Shown here in pieces: positions 51,496 through 59,970 of a DNA stretch of 64,000 nucleotides. The translations under genes were made by a program, and so were the position numbers. Within the stretch, counting starts at the first letter, position 1. Each line of letters opens with the position of its first letter. The DNA is from Thermoplasmata archaeon (GTDB lineage Archaea; Thermoplasmatota; Thermoplasmata; Lutacidiplasmatales; UBA184). The stretch covers positions 1-64,000 of the forward strand of contig DAHUYN010000005.1 in NCBI GenBank assembly GCA_027315165.1, read 5' to 3'. The notes under the pieces are model-generated. The model did no database searches and was not told where the DNA came from. It was given only the letters and a program-made list of their open reading frames with translations.

Positions 51496-51842
51496 GAGCC
51501 CCGGCTCACGACGAGCGGGGCGCGGGCGCGGCGGTTGCCGGCGGGGCCACGGGGGCCGGGGACCTGGGGGTCGGCGGCTTCGGGCCCGTCGGGGCGGTCG
51601 GGGAGCCGGACGAGGACCGTCGGGGCGACGTCAAGGCCGCTCTCGCGGGGGACGTCGGGCCGTCGGGGGGTCGTCGTCGGCGTCGAGGCATCCGGCCGAG
51701 GAACCCGGTCGGCTCCGTTTCGATTGGCCCGATCGTGAAGGGTGAACGATGAGGGCGCCGCGGCGTCGCGCTCGGACGACCTCGGGCCCGTCGTCAGCGA
51801 TCCCGCCCGCCGCGGGAGTCCTTCGCAGAAGAGGGAGGGGTT

Positions 51843-51906
51843 GGAAGACCCCGCGTCACGGCCGGGACGCGGTGAGTCCCTTCGCGCCGATGTGGCGGGG
51901 TCTTCC
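51843..51906 (-). ncRNA. Candidate structured transcript: 12-base-pair perfect hairpin behind a promoter
   Basis: GGAAGACCCCGC (51843-51854) pairs exactly with GCGGGGTCTTCC (51895-51906), and the 40-base interior has further stems (TCAC/GTGA, GGGA/TCCC). A minus-strand TATA at 51939-51947 predicts a start near 51917, so the RNA would begin with this helix. A pyrimidine-rich run follows at 51842-51826. It may be a small RNA or the leader of the HerA-cluster mRNA. Confidence 0.45.
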
Positions 51907-51938
51907 GGGGTGGTTGCAGGAACGTCTCCGTCTCCGCC

Positions 51939-51947
51939 GTATTTGAG
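51939..51947 (-). promoter_or_regulatory. TATA box near the hairpin RNA
   Basis: CTCAAATAC on the minus strand. The same CACGCCTCAAATA context recurs at 61494-61509 before the truncated Fur gene, where it is well placed, supporting promoter function here. Confidence 0.5.
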
Positions 51948-51992
51948 GCGTGACGAGGGGCCGTGAAACACCCCCCTCGGGGGGGCGTTCCC

Positions 51993-52481
51993 TCAGTGGG
52001 CCCGCGCGGGGGCCTCGGCGACGACGACGCGTGGCAGTTCTCCCTGGATCACGGGGGCGCGCGTGCCGGGCCGCGCGCTCTCGGCGCTGCGAAGCCTCGG
52101 CGAGAGCCAACGCTCTCCCCAGGCGCGGAGCTCGCGCGCCGCGGGCGCGAGCCCGAGCCCCATCTCGGTGAGCGAGTAGACGACGACGAACGGGCGCGTG
52201 CTCACGACGTTGCGCTGAACGACGCCCGAGCCCTCGAGGTACTTCAGGGTCGCACTCAACGTCTTCGCGTTGAGCTTCGGGTTCGACTTGAGCAACTCGC
52301 TGAACCGCTGCGGGCCCTCGAGGAGCCGGTGGATGATCGCGAGACGCCACTCGGTCCCGATGACGCCGACGGCCGCGAGGACCGGGCAGAGCGAGCGGCC
52401 CTGCACCTCGCAGGGCTCGCGTCCTTCGTGGAGGACCGGCATCGGTCGCTTCGGGGCGGACACGGACGAGGGGAGGGGCAT
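51993..52481 (-). CDS. HxlR-family winged-helix regulator
   Basis: 162 residues. HxlR hallmarks: CPVLAAVGVIGTEWRLAII, RFSELLKSNPKLNAKTL and TLKYLEGSGVVQRNV, then YSLTEMGLGLAPAARELRAW. There is a Cys near the N terminus (GREPCEVQGRSLC) and two others, so redox sensing is possible as in some HxlR proteins. The ATG at 52481 is 27 bases after a TATA box; longer upstream frames cross it. The C-terminal 30 residues are variable. Confidence 0.88.
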   Translation of the reverse strand: MPLPSSVSAPKRPMPVLHEGREPCEVQGRSLCPVLAAVGVIGTEWRLAIIHRLLEGPQRFSELLKSNPKLNAKTLSATLKYLEGSGVVQRNVVSTRPFVVVYSLTEMGLGLAPAARELRAWGERWLSPRLRSAESARPGTRAPVIQGELPRVVVAEAPARAH

Positions 52482-52503
52482 GGATTTACCCACGTCCGGA
52501 CGC

Positions 52504-52513
52504 CTATATATCG
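52504..52513 (-). promoter_or_regulatory. TATA box of the HxlR regulator
   Basis: CGATATATAG on the minus strand, centred 27 bases before the ATG at 52481, implying a leaderless mRNA. Confidence 0.75.
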
Positions 52514-52631
52514 TTACTCTCGGAAATCCGATTACCCTGCGTAACCGAGGCCCGTTCGACGCCCCGTCGCGTCGTTCCGGCGCCGCGGCGAGGCGCAAGA
52601 GGTTTTGACACCGACCCCGTGTCCCCCGACG

Positions 52632-53252
52632 ATGCCGCTCCGCCCGACCTCGGTCGACCTGACCGTCGAGCGGGAGCTCCTCGGCGACGACGGGGTGCCC
52701 CGGCGGTACCGGCTCTCGGCCCGGTTCGCGTCGGAGCCGGCCGGCGAGGAGGCGAGCGTCGAGGAGCTTCGCAGCCGGTTCCAGTCGCTCTCGCGACAGC
52801 TCGACCTCGCGGTCGGCGGCGGCGCCGCGCCGTCACCGGAGCCGCGCGCGACCCGCCCCTTGGCGGAGCTCGTCGAGACGTACCGGCCCCGGCAGCGCGA
52901 GCTCGTCGACCTCCTCCTCGCCGAGGGGGAGCTCTCCCGAGACGAGGCCGAGCAGCTCCACCGATACCTCGAGGAGCGGGCCCGCGGCGTCGCGGGCGAG
53001 GTCCCGCTCGTCGAGCGACCGATCGCCGCGGCCCCGATCGCCGCCGACCGCAGCCCGACCGTCCCGAGGCCGGTCCCGGAGCTCCTGGCGTCGTACAAGA
53101 TCGAGTCGCTCCGCCAGGCCGGCGCCGTCCGGGCGCGCCGGCAGATCTCCTACGAGGAGTACATGGCGCTAAAGCGGCACTTCGGCGCCCTCGAGGCCGC
53201 GGCGTCGGCCGCCCCGCCGGCGGCGACGGCCGACGACCCGACTAGAAGCTGA
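52632..53252 (+). CDS. Uncharacterised protein, possibly with a small C-terminal helical domain
   Basis: 206 residues. Residues 1-60 are beta-like (SVDLTVERELLGDDGVPRRY), the middle is charged and coiled-coil-prone (RQRELVDLLLAEGELSRDEA), and the end has ISYEEYMALKRHFGALEAA, seen in unknown archaeal proteins. No known family. Its 3' end overlaps the convergent MFS gene by 11 bases. ATG preceded by CCGAC without a strong SD. Confidence 0.6.
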   Translation: MPLRPTSVDLTVERELLGDDGVPRRYRLSARFASEPAGEEASVEELRSRFQSLSRQLDLAVGGGAAPSPEPRATRPLAELVETYRPRQRELVDLLLAEGELSRDEAEQLHRYLEERARGVAGEVPLVERPIAAAPIAADRSPTVPRPVPELLASYKIESLRQAGAVRARRQISYEEYMALKRHFGALEAAASAAPPAATADDPTRS

Positions 53253-54510
53253 GCCGCCGCAGCGCCGGCGAGAGCGCGGGTCCTGCGAGCCCGACGGCGA
53301 CGAACGCCGCGGCGACGACGAGCGCAAGGGGGAGCGGCGCCACCGAGGCGGCGAGGAGCCCGAGGACGAGGGCCCCGACGGCCCGGCTCCCGCCGCGGAA
53401 GAAGTAGGCGTTCCCGAGCGTGCGGCCGAGCAGCGGCGACGGCGTCGTCGCCTGGAGGAACGTGACGAGCGACGCGTAGAAGGCGACGTCGACGAACCCG
53501 ACCGCGCCGAAGGCGGCGATGCCCGCGGGGAGCGACGGGACGACGGCGACGGCGAGCGCGAGCAGGAGCCCCTCGACGACCGCGGCGCCCGCGAGGAGCG
53601 TGCCGACGTGGCGGCGGGGGCTCGCGTGGCCGAGCAGGAGGCTCCCGAGGACGCCGCCGACGGCGAACGCCGAGAAGAGGAGTCCGTAGGCGGTGGCGGG
53701 GTCGGCGAACGAACGGTAGGCCACGAGTGTGAGGAAGAGGGGCGCCGCGGCGCTGAAGAACGCCTCGGCGGCGCTGAACGTCGTCACCGAAAGGAGCGGC
53801 GGGTCGCGCGCGTCCCGGAGGTAGCGAAAGCCCTCGCGGAAGCTCCCCGAGCTCCCGCCGACGGCGGCGACGGGCCGGGGGGCGCGGACGGGGAACGCCG
53901 CGACGGCCGCGGCGGCGTTGAGGACCCCGTAGAGGAGCATCGCCGCGCCGGGCGTGTGGACGACGAGGAGCAGGACGGCGCCGAGCGCGTACCCCGCGAT
54001 CTGGTTGCCGCCGCTCACGGCGCCCGCGAGCCCGTTCGCCGCGAACAGCTCCTCCTGCCGTACGAGCCTCGGGAGCGCCGCCCCCTCGGCGGTCCAGGTG
54101 AAGTCCCAGACGACGGACAGCGCGACGATCAGGCCGAGGAGGAGCGGGACGGTGAGGTGTCCCGACAGCGCGACGACGCCGAGGAGCGTCGCGAGCCCCG
54201 CCTGGAGCGGGAAGCCGACGAGGAGGACGCCCCGGAGGTCGTGGACCCGGTCGATGAGCGGTCCGGTGAGGAACGAGAGCGCGTAGACGCCGAACTCGAC
54301 GGCGAGGACGAGCCCGGTGACGACCGCGCTCCCGTGCGAGACGCCGATCGCGAGCCAGAGGACGGCGATCGCGTAGAGGGCGTAGCCGGCGTCGCCGAGG
54401 GCGAGCGCGACGAAGTAGGCGCGAAAGCCCCGCCGGGCCAGCAGCGCGAGGGAGCGCGAGCCGCCGTGTGGAGCGGCCGACGCGCTCGCGGGGCCCTCGG
54501 GCGCCGCCAC
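53242..54510 (-). CDS. Major facilitator superfamily transporter
   Basis: 422 residues, about 12 hydrophobic helices. The start region (LLARRGFRAYFVALALGDAG) and the loop between helices 2 and 3, GPLIDRVHDLRGVLLVG, resemble MFS drug/efflux families (MFS_3-like). Substrate unknown. It is upstream of nothing on its strand and follows the 54517 gene by 6 bases, so likely co-transcribed with the glycerate-kinase-like gene. GTG start. Confidence 0.9.
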   Translation of the reverse strand: MAAPEGPASASAAPHGGSRSLALLARRGFRAYFVALALGDAGYALYAIAVLWLAIGVSHGSAVVTGLVLAVEFGVYALSFLTGPLIDRVHDLRGVLLVGFPLQAGLATLLGVVALSGHLTVPLLLGLIVALSVVWDFTWTAEGAALPRLVRQEELFAANGLAGAVSGGNQIAGYALGAVLLLVVHTPGAAMLLYGVLNAAAAVAAFPVRAPRPVAAVGGSSGSFREGFRYLRDARDPPLLSVTTFSAAEAFFSAAAPLFLTLVAYRSFADPATAYGLLFSAFAVGGVLGSLLLGHASPRRHVGTLLAGAAVVEGLLLALAVAVVPSLPAGIAAFGAVGFVDVAFYASLVTFLQATTPSPLLGRTLGNAYFFRGGSRAVGALVLGLLAASVAPLPLALVVAAAFVAVGLAGPALSPALRRLSF

Positions 54511-54516
54511 CGCGCG

Positions 54517-55854
54517 CTACCTCGAGCGGGCCCGCGGCAGCACGGCCGTCGCGAGAACGCCGACGTCGGTGATCCCCGACCGCATCGGAAGCGGGCGCGC
54601 CGTCGGCCGCTCTCCGGGGGCGCGCGCCCCGACGACGCCCCCGGCGGGACGCGGCGAGGCCGCGCCGCCCGAGGGCGCCCGCGGCGCGCCGGAGGTGCGG
54701 GCCGCGCCGACCGTCATCTCCCGCCGTCGGACCTGCTGCTGCGCGTGCGCGAGGAACCGGTCGAGCGCGGGTCCCTCGTCGGCGCCCTCGGGGAGGTCGA
54801 GCGTGAGGGTCGCGAAGGCGACGAGCCCGACGGCGTCGACGGTCGCGGCGTCCTCGTCGGAGGCTCGAAGGAGCTCCTCCGCTCTCGCGACGAACCGCTC
54901 CGCCGCCGCCTCCGGCGGTCGGGCGCCGGCGAGGTCGACGAGCCGGGGCAGCCACCGCTTCTCCCCGACGGCGGCCGACGCCTCACGGAGCGCGTCGGCC
55001 GGCTCGGCGACGACGACCGGGCGGTCGACGTGAGCGGGCCGGGACTTGAGCCGGCTCGCGTCGGGGAGGAACGGGGTCCGGCGGGCCGCCGGGAGCCCGG
55101 CCCAGGCGCCGACGCGCTCGAGGACCGCCCTCGAGGTCGCCCGCTCCGCCTCGTCGACCAAGACCGTCGGCCCGCCGCCGAGCTGCGCGGCCCCGAGCCC
55201 CCGGTCGACCACGAACGTCACGACCTCGGCCTCGGTCGCGAGGCCGAGCCGGCCGCCCACCGGGCCCGAAGCCTCGACGCGCGCGATGGCCGCGACCTCC
55301 GCGCCGGAGGCGCCGAGGGCGTGGAGCCGGTCGAGTTCCGCGCGCCAGGCGTCGGCGCCCACGCCTTGAGGAGGCGCCGCGAGGTAGCCCAGCGCGCCCG
55401 ACGAGAGGAGGACGAGGAGCAGGTCCCCGCGCGCCAGCCCTCCGGCGAGCTCGGTCACCGCGGCGCCGAGCTCGGCGGCCTCCGCCGCTCCCGGCCCGCT
55501 CGACGCCGCGACACGGTCGCGGAACGGGACCTCGGGGGGCGTCGACTCCGGGGCGATCGTGTAGGCCTGCGTCAGCCGCTCGCCGAGCGCGTGGTGCGCC
55601 GCGAGGGCCTGCGAGACCGCCGCGCGCCCGACGGCGACGAAGGCGACCTCGTGATAGCGGGCCACCGGGACGAACCGGTTGCCGAGCCGGAGCGTGCGCC
55701 CGTCGACGCGGACGGCGGCCCTCGTGAGCCGATAGGCATCGGCCCCCGAGACGGCCGCCTCGAGCGCGCGACGGTGGACCGGGTCCGGGCCCCGAGGCCC
55801 GGGCAGCTTCGAGGCGTCGAACGGCTCGAGGTAGGCGAGGAAGTTCGGGTCCAC
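54517..55854 (-). CDS. Glycerate 2-kinase-like (DUF4147/MOFRL-type) protein, degenerate
   Basis: 445 residues. The overall length and segments fit the MOFRL/GckA glycerate kinase group, e.g. VAFVAVGRAAVSQALAAHHA and the later HALGASGAEVAAI. The usual Gly-rich LISGGxSAL loop is here LLSSGALGYLAAPP, and the C terminus is low complexity, so kinase activity is uncertain. GTG start 25 bases after a TATA box. It neighbours flavin oxidoreductases of a sarcosine/glycine oxidase type, with a possible C2/C3 acid catabolic theme. Confidence 0.6.
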   Translation of the reverse strand: MDPNFLAYLEPFDASKLPGPRGPDPVHRRALEAAVSGADAYRLTRAAVRVDGRTLRLGNRFVPVARYHEVAFVAVGRAAVSQALAAHHALGERLTQAYTIAPESTPPEVPFRDRVAASSGPGAAEAAELGAAVTELAGGLARGDLLLVLLSSGALGYLAAPPQGVGADAWRAELDRLHALGASGAEVAAIARVEASGPVGGRLGLATEAEVVTFVVDRGLGAAQLGGGPTVLVDEAERATSRAVLERVGAWAGLPAARRTPFLPDASRLKSRPAHVDRPVVVAEPADALREASAAVGEKRWLPRLVDLAGARPPEAAAERFVARAEELLRASDEDAATVDAVGLVAFATLTLDLPEGADEGPALDRFLAHAQQQVRRREMTVGAARTSGAPRAPSGGAASPRPAGGVVGARAPGERPTARPLPMRSGITDVGVLATAVLPRARSR

Positions 55855-55873
55855 GGGCTCGGCACAGAGCCGA

Positions 55874-55882
55874 GGGTATTAC
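55874..55882 (-). promoter_or_regulatory. TATA box of the glycerate-kinase-like gene
   Basis: GTAATACCC on the minus strand, centred about 25 bases before the GTG at 55854, suggesting a leaderless mRNA separate from the oxidoreductase operon. Confidence 0.6.
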
Positions 55883-55896
55883 GCTTGAACGGCGCC

Positions 55897-57057
55897 TCAG
55901 CCGAGGGTGAGCCGCTCGGCCTGGCGCGCGCGGCCCGGCTCGAGGAACCGGCCCGGCCCGAACAGCGCGGGGTCGAGGTCGGTCCGCTGGCCGAGGACCG
56001 CCTCGGCGACGCGCCGGGAGGTCGCGGGCGCGAGCATGAAGCCGTGCCCGCCGAGGCCGTTCGCGTGGTAGAACCCGCCGAGCCGCGGGTCCTCGCCGAG
56101 GATCGGGAGGCCGTCGGGCGTCTCGTCGTAGAACCCGGACCAGGCCCGCAGGACCCCGACGGAGGCGAGCGCGGGGAGGAGCCCGGTGAGCGCGCGCGCC
56201 ATCGTCCCGAGGAAGCGGATCGAGCTCGGCATGCCCGACCCCGTCCCCGTCGGATGGGGGAGGGAGAGGCCGCCGACGATCTCGCCGCGCATCGTCTGGC
56301 TGAAGTACAGCCCGTCCGAGGTGCGGACGACCATCGGGTCCAGGAACGGCTTGAGCGGCTCCGTCGCGAGGATCTCGTGCCGGCTCGCGACGTTGGGCGT
56401 CTCGAGGCCGGCGAGCCGGCTCACGTCGCGGGACCAGCCCCCCGCGGCGTTGACGACGGCCTCCGCGGCGACCGTCCCCGACGCCGTGACGACGCCCCGG
56501 ACCCGGCCGGCCTCGATGCGGAAGCCCGTGACGGGCGTCCCCGTCGTCACCTCGACCCCGCGCGCCCGGAGCGCCTCGAAGAGCCCCCACACCGCCGGGA
56601 ACGGGTAGAGGGTGCCGTCCGAGCCCAAGAAGGTCCCGCCGGCGATCCCGGTGACGTCGAGCGCCGGGGCGTGCCGGAGGACCTCCGAGGGTGTGAGGAC
56701 GCGGGCGGGGAGCCCCTCGGCGTTGACGATCCGGACGACGGCGCGGAGCCGGTCGAGCTCCGCCGGCGTCTCGGCGAGGAACAGGTAGCCGCCCTGCCGG
56801 AACCAGACGTTGTAGCCGAAGTCGACGCCGAACCGGCGGTACGCCCCGACGGACTCGCGCGCGAGACGCACGGTCGCCGGCGTCTCCCACTGCTGGCGCA
56901 CGCCGCCCCCGTTGCGCCCCGAGGCACCTCCCGAGAGGAACCCCCGGTCGACGACGAGGACGTCCGTGACGCCGGCCTCGGCGAGGTGCCAGGCGGTGTA
57001 GAGCCCGACGATGCCCGCTCCGACGATGACGACCCGGTACTGGCTCCGACCCGTCAC
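55897..57057 (-). CDS. FAD-dependent oxidoreductase, DAO family (sarcosine/glycine oxidase-like)
   Basis: 386 residues. The FAD dinucleotide fold VVIVGAGIVGLYTAWHLAEAG is followed by LSGGASGRNGGGVR and the C-terminal YDETPDGLPILGE and HANGLGGHGFMLAPA, like the beta subunit of heterotetrameric sarcosine oxidase or opine/HCN synthase HcnC. It oxidises an amino-acid C-N bond. Its ATG overlaps the preceding large subunit stop by four bases, so they form a two-subunit enzyme. Confidence 0.9.
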   Translation of the reverse strand: MTGRSQYRVVIVGAGIVGLYTAWHLAEAGVTDVLVVDRGFLSGGASGRNGGGVRQQWETPATVRLARESVGAYRRFGVDFGYNVWFRQGGYLFLAETPAELDRLRAVVRIVNAEGLPARVLTPSEVLRHAPALDVTGIAGGTFLGSDGTLYPFPAVWGLFEALRARGVEVTTGTPVTGFRIEAGRVRGVVTASGTVAAEAVVNAAGGWSRDVSRLAGLETPNVASRHEILATEPLKPFLDPMVVRTSDGLYFSQTMRGEIVGGLSLPHPTGTGSGMPSSIRFLGTMARALTGLLPALASVGVLRAWSGFYDETPDGLPILGEDPRLGGFYHANGLGGHGFMLAPATSRRVAEAVLGQRTDLDPALFGPGRFLEPGRARQAERLTLG

Positions 57058-58733
57058 GCCCCCTCCTCCTCCGACCCGGTCGCCGTCGGGAGGCGCGCCA
57101 GGGCCCCGAGAGGGGTCGGCAGCACCGGAGGTCGCTGGGTGATGTAGCCGACCTCGGCCGGGGGCCGACCCTCGAGGTGCGCGAGGACCAGAAGCAGGTC
57201 GGGGAGGCAGTAGCGGCCCTGGCAGAGTCCGGTGCCCACGCCCGTGCGACGTTTGACGACCTCGACACCGCGGTAGCCGTTGGCGACCGCCTCCTCGACC
57301 TCGGTGAGCAGGACGTCCTCGCAGGGGCAGAGCAGCCGCTTCGCGCGGCCGCGCGGCCGCCGGAGGAGCTCGACGTAGTAGCCCTCGAGCTCCCCCGTCG
57401 ACTCCGGGAGGGCCGGGGGCGCGGGGCGGGCGACGCCCGAACCCGAGATCGCGTCGGCGACGGCCTCTCCGCTCGCCGCCGAGGCGGCCGGCTCGAGGAG
57501 GCCGGCGGCGGTGCCCGCCGCGTAGAGGCCGGGGACGCTCGTCGCGCCGCCCGCCTCGAGGTCGGGGACGTAGGCGCCGAGCGTCGCGTGCCAGCGCATG
57601 CGAGCGCCGGCCTGGTAGAACAGCTGAGGTTGAGGAAGCCGGCGGTGGGCCAGGAGGAGCGCGTCGGCCTCGAGGTCGAAGGTCGGGCCACCCCCACGCG
57701 GCGCGAGCCGGAGGCCTCGGACGCGCCTGCGGCCGAGGGCCTCGAGCAGGAGGGTCCTCGGGTAGATCGGGACGTCGAGGGCCGAGGCCCGCTCGACGAC
57801 CGCCGGGCTCACCGCGCCCGGTGCGACAACCGCCTCGACATGGGTGCCGAAGCGGTCGAGGAGCGGCAGCACGCGCGGACCGCCGCCGAAGACGACGGCG
57901 CGGCGGAACCAGGGGTCGGCGTCCGCGAGGCCGAGGGCGAGCGCGCCCTCCGCGGTGACGACGCCCGGGCGGTCCCCGTTCCCGAAGAGGAGCGGCCCGT
58001 CGTACCCGCCCGTCGCGACGACGACGCGCCTCGCCCGGACGAGCCGGGCCGGCCCCGCCTCTTCGTGGACGAGCGCCGAGAACCGCGAGGGCTCGCCCTC
58101 GGGGGGCGGGAGGAAGACGACCGTCGTGCGCGCGAGCCGCGCGGGACCGGGAGCCTCCGCGGGGGGCCCCCGGTCGACGAGGAGGGTCTCGAGGCCCCGA
58201 CCGGCGCAGGCCGCGGCCGCGGCGGTCCCGGCGTCACCGGCCCCGATGACGAGCACGTCGGTCTCGACCGGATCGGCGACGGCCGGCGCCGGGGGACCCG
58301 CCGGTCCCGTCGCCGCCCCGCCCTCGGGGAGCCGGTCGTACCCCGCCAGCCGTCGGATGACCCGGTGGTAGAGCGGCGCGGCGAACCTCGGCCACGTGAA
58401 GCCGTGGAGGGTGTCGAGCCCCCTCGGGAAGAGGAGGTCGAGCACGCCGAGGAGGTCCCACGAGGGAGACGGCCAGGAGTTCGCGCTCGTGATCCGGTCG
58501 CCGGCGAGGGGGACGTAGCGGCAGCCGCGGACGTTGGGCCGCCCGTTGACGCCGACGAGGCAGTTCGTGCACTGCCCGATGCCGCAGAACGGGGCTCGAG
58601 GCCGGTGGTAGCGGAGCGACCGCTGAAGCTCGGGGAGCCCCGCGCGGGCGAGGCGGGCGACGAGGCTCGCCCCCTCCGGGCCGGCGAGCGGCCGGCCCCG
58701 CCATCTGGGAGGGGACGACCCGGTCGCCGCCAT
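57054..58733 (-). CDS. Fused alpha-type subunit: 2Fe-2S ferredoxin, FAD oxidoreductase and BFD-like domain
   Basis: 559 residues. N terminus (about 30-110) is a 2Fe-2S domain, CGIGQCTNCLVGVNG with CRYVP. Then a FAD domain VLVIGAGDAGTAAAAACAG (about 160) through LYAAGTAAGLLEP. The end is a BFD-like 2Fe-2S domain, CPCEDVLLTEVEEAV and LCQGRYC. This combines what HcnA and HcnB (or sarcosine oxidase alpha parts) carry in separate chains. Electrons should pass from the 55897 gene product to these clusters. ATG 32 bases after a TATA box. Confidence 0.88.
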   Translation of the reverse strand: MAATGSSPPRWRGRPLAGPEGASLVARLARAGLPELQRSLRYHRPRAPFCGIGQCTNCLVGVNGRPNVRGCRYVPLAGDRITSANSWPSPSWDLLGVLDLLFPRGLDTLHGFTWPRFAAPLYHRVIRRLAGYDRLPEGGAATGPAGPPAPAVADPVETDVLVIGAGDAGTAAAAACAGRGLETLLVDRGPPAEAPGPARLARTTVVFLPPPEGEPSRFSALVHEEAGPARLVRARRVVVATGGYDGPLLFGNGDRPGVVTAEGALALGLADADPWFRRAVVFGGGPRVLPLLDRFGTHVEAVVAPGAVSPAVVERASALDVPIYPRTLLLEALGRRRVRGLRLAPRGGGPTFDLEADALLLAHRRLPQPQLFYQAGARMRWHATLGAYVPDLEAGGATSVPGLYAAGTAAGLLEPAASAASGEAVADAISGSGVARPAPPALPESTGELEGYYVELLRRPRGRAKRLLCPCEDVLLTEVEEAVANGYRGVEVVKRRTGVGTGLCQGRYCLPDLLLVLAHLEGRPPAEVGYITQRPPVLPTPLGALARLPTATGSEEEGA

Positions 58734-58760
58734 CGCGGGCCGAGGGAGCGCGTGGCGCCT

Positions 58761-58769
58761 TCTTTAGCC
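58761..58769 (-). promoter_or_regulatory. TATA box of the oxidoreductase operon
   Basis: GGCTAAAGA on the minus strand, centred about 32 bases before the ATG at 58733. Confidence 0.55.
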
Positions 58770-58847
58770 GAGCGGGGTCGGCGCTCGGGGCCGGGACGGC
58801 GCGTACGCACGGTGGGATCGCCACGAGTACGGCCATCTTGGGATACC

Positions 58848-58853
58848 TATATA
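58848..58853 (+). promoter_or_regulatory. TATA box of the AbrB-PhoU gene
   Basis: TATATA in CCTATATAG, centred 29 bases before the GTG at 58879, so the mRNA is probably leaderless. This spacing fixes the gene start. Confidence 0.8.
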
Positions 58854-58878
58854 GTGGCCGGAAATCTCGCGCCCTCTC

Positions 58879-59970
58879 GTGCGGGCGACGGGAGGCTTCC
58901 ACGGACGCCGGATCCAGAAGACCGGCGGCTCGACGTTCATCGTCTCCCTGCCCAAGAGCTGGGTCGTCGAAAGGAACCTGAGGGCCGGGGACGTCCTGCT
59001 CTTCGCGCCGCGCCCCGACGGCTCCCTCACGGTCTACGCCGAGGAGGGGATGCGGCCGGAGGAGCACCGGCGGGTCGTCGTCATCGAGAACGACCTCGCC
59101 GAGGCCCACCTGTTCCGCCTCCTCGTCGCCGAGTACATCGCCGGCGCCCCGTTGCTCGAGATCCGCACGGGCGGCCGGATGAGCGCCCGGACCCGGGACA
59201 TCGTCCGGGGCTTCGCGCAGCGGATGATCGGCCCCGAGATCCTCGAGGAGACCGCCGAGTCGGTGGTCCTCCAGGACGTCGTCGGACTGAACCCGCTCCC
59301 GATCCCTTCGGTGATCCGTCGCATGCACCAGATGGTCCGCTCGATGCAGACCGATGCGATGGCGTCGTTCCGCTCGCAGGACACCTCGATCGCCAAGGAC
59401 GTCGTCGAGCGCGACTGGGAGGTCGACCGCCTCCACTGGTTCGTCTCCAAGCAGCTGTCGAGCGCCCTGCGCGATGCCCGGACCCTCACCTCGCTGGGCC
59501 TCTCCCTCCCCGAGTGCGCGACCTACCTCCTGGCCTCCCGCGTCCTCGAGCGGATCGCCGACCACGCCGTCCGCATCGCGGAGACCGTCGACATGCTCGG
59601 GCGGGAGCGGCCGCCCCCGGAGCTCGTGAGCGAGCTCGACGCGCTCGCGCAGTCGGCGGCGAAGTCGCTGAGCGACGCCGTCGACAGCCTCGAGTCGCGC
59701 GACCTCGAGCGGGCCAACGCCGTCGTCGACGATGCGAAACGGGTCACGCGGGAGCGCGAGAAGATCCTGAGGGAGCTGTCGACCAAGCGCGGCCGGCTCG
59801 CCGTCGGCCTCGCCTACGTCCTCGAGAGCCTCGAGCGGAGCGCGTTCTACGCGAGCGATCTCGCCGAGATCGCGATCAACCATGCGATCGCCGATGCCGC
59901 GACGGCCCCGGCGGCGACGCCCCGCGCCGCTCGGGGCGCGGCGGCCGTCCCGGCCCGGGCCGCTCCCTAG
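58879..59970 (+). CDS. AbrB-like and PhoU-domain regulator
   Basis: 363 residues. The N-terminal 50 residues are a swapped-hairpin AbrB/SpoVT DNA-binding domain: RRIQKTGGSTFIVSLPKSWV. The rest are two PhoU-type three-helix repeats (DVVERDWEVDRLHWFVSKQ, LERIADHAVRIAETVDML, LERSAFYASDLAEIA). Such archaeal proteins are thought to control phosphate uptake genes. GTG start. It is divergent from the oxidoreductase operon and partly paralogous to the gene at 61892. No Pst transporter is in view. Confidence 0.9.
   Translation: MRATGGFHGRRIQKTGGSTFIVSLPKSWVVERNLRAGDVLLFAPRPDGSLTVYAEEGMRPEEHRRVVVIENDLAEAHLFRLLVAEYIAGAPLLEIRTGGRMSARTRDIVRGFAQRMIGPEILEETAESVVLQDVVGLNPLPIPSVIRRMHQMVRSMQTDAMASFRSQDTSIAKDVVERDWEVDRLHWFVSKQLSSALRDARTLTSLGLSLPECATYLLASRVLERIADHAVRIAETVDMLGRERPPPELVSELDALAQSAAKSLSDAVDSLESRDLERANAVVDDAKRVTREREKILRELSTKRGRLAVGLAYVLESLERSAFYASDLAEIAINHAIADAATAPAATPRAARGAAAVPARAAP

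Larger units (their letters stand above)
51496..51992. other. Long gap with a promoter and hairpin, no settled gene
   Basis: About 500 bases between the HerA cluster and the HxlR regulator. Both strands have GC-rich frames of similar quality in 51500-51760, and I could not choose one. The part from 51843 to 51947 is a promoter plus a large hairpin listed separately. Confidence 0.4.
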
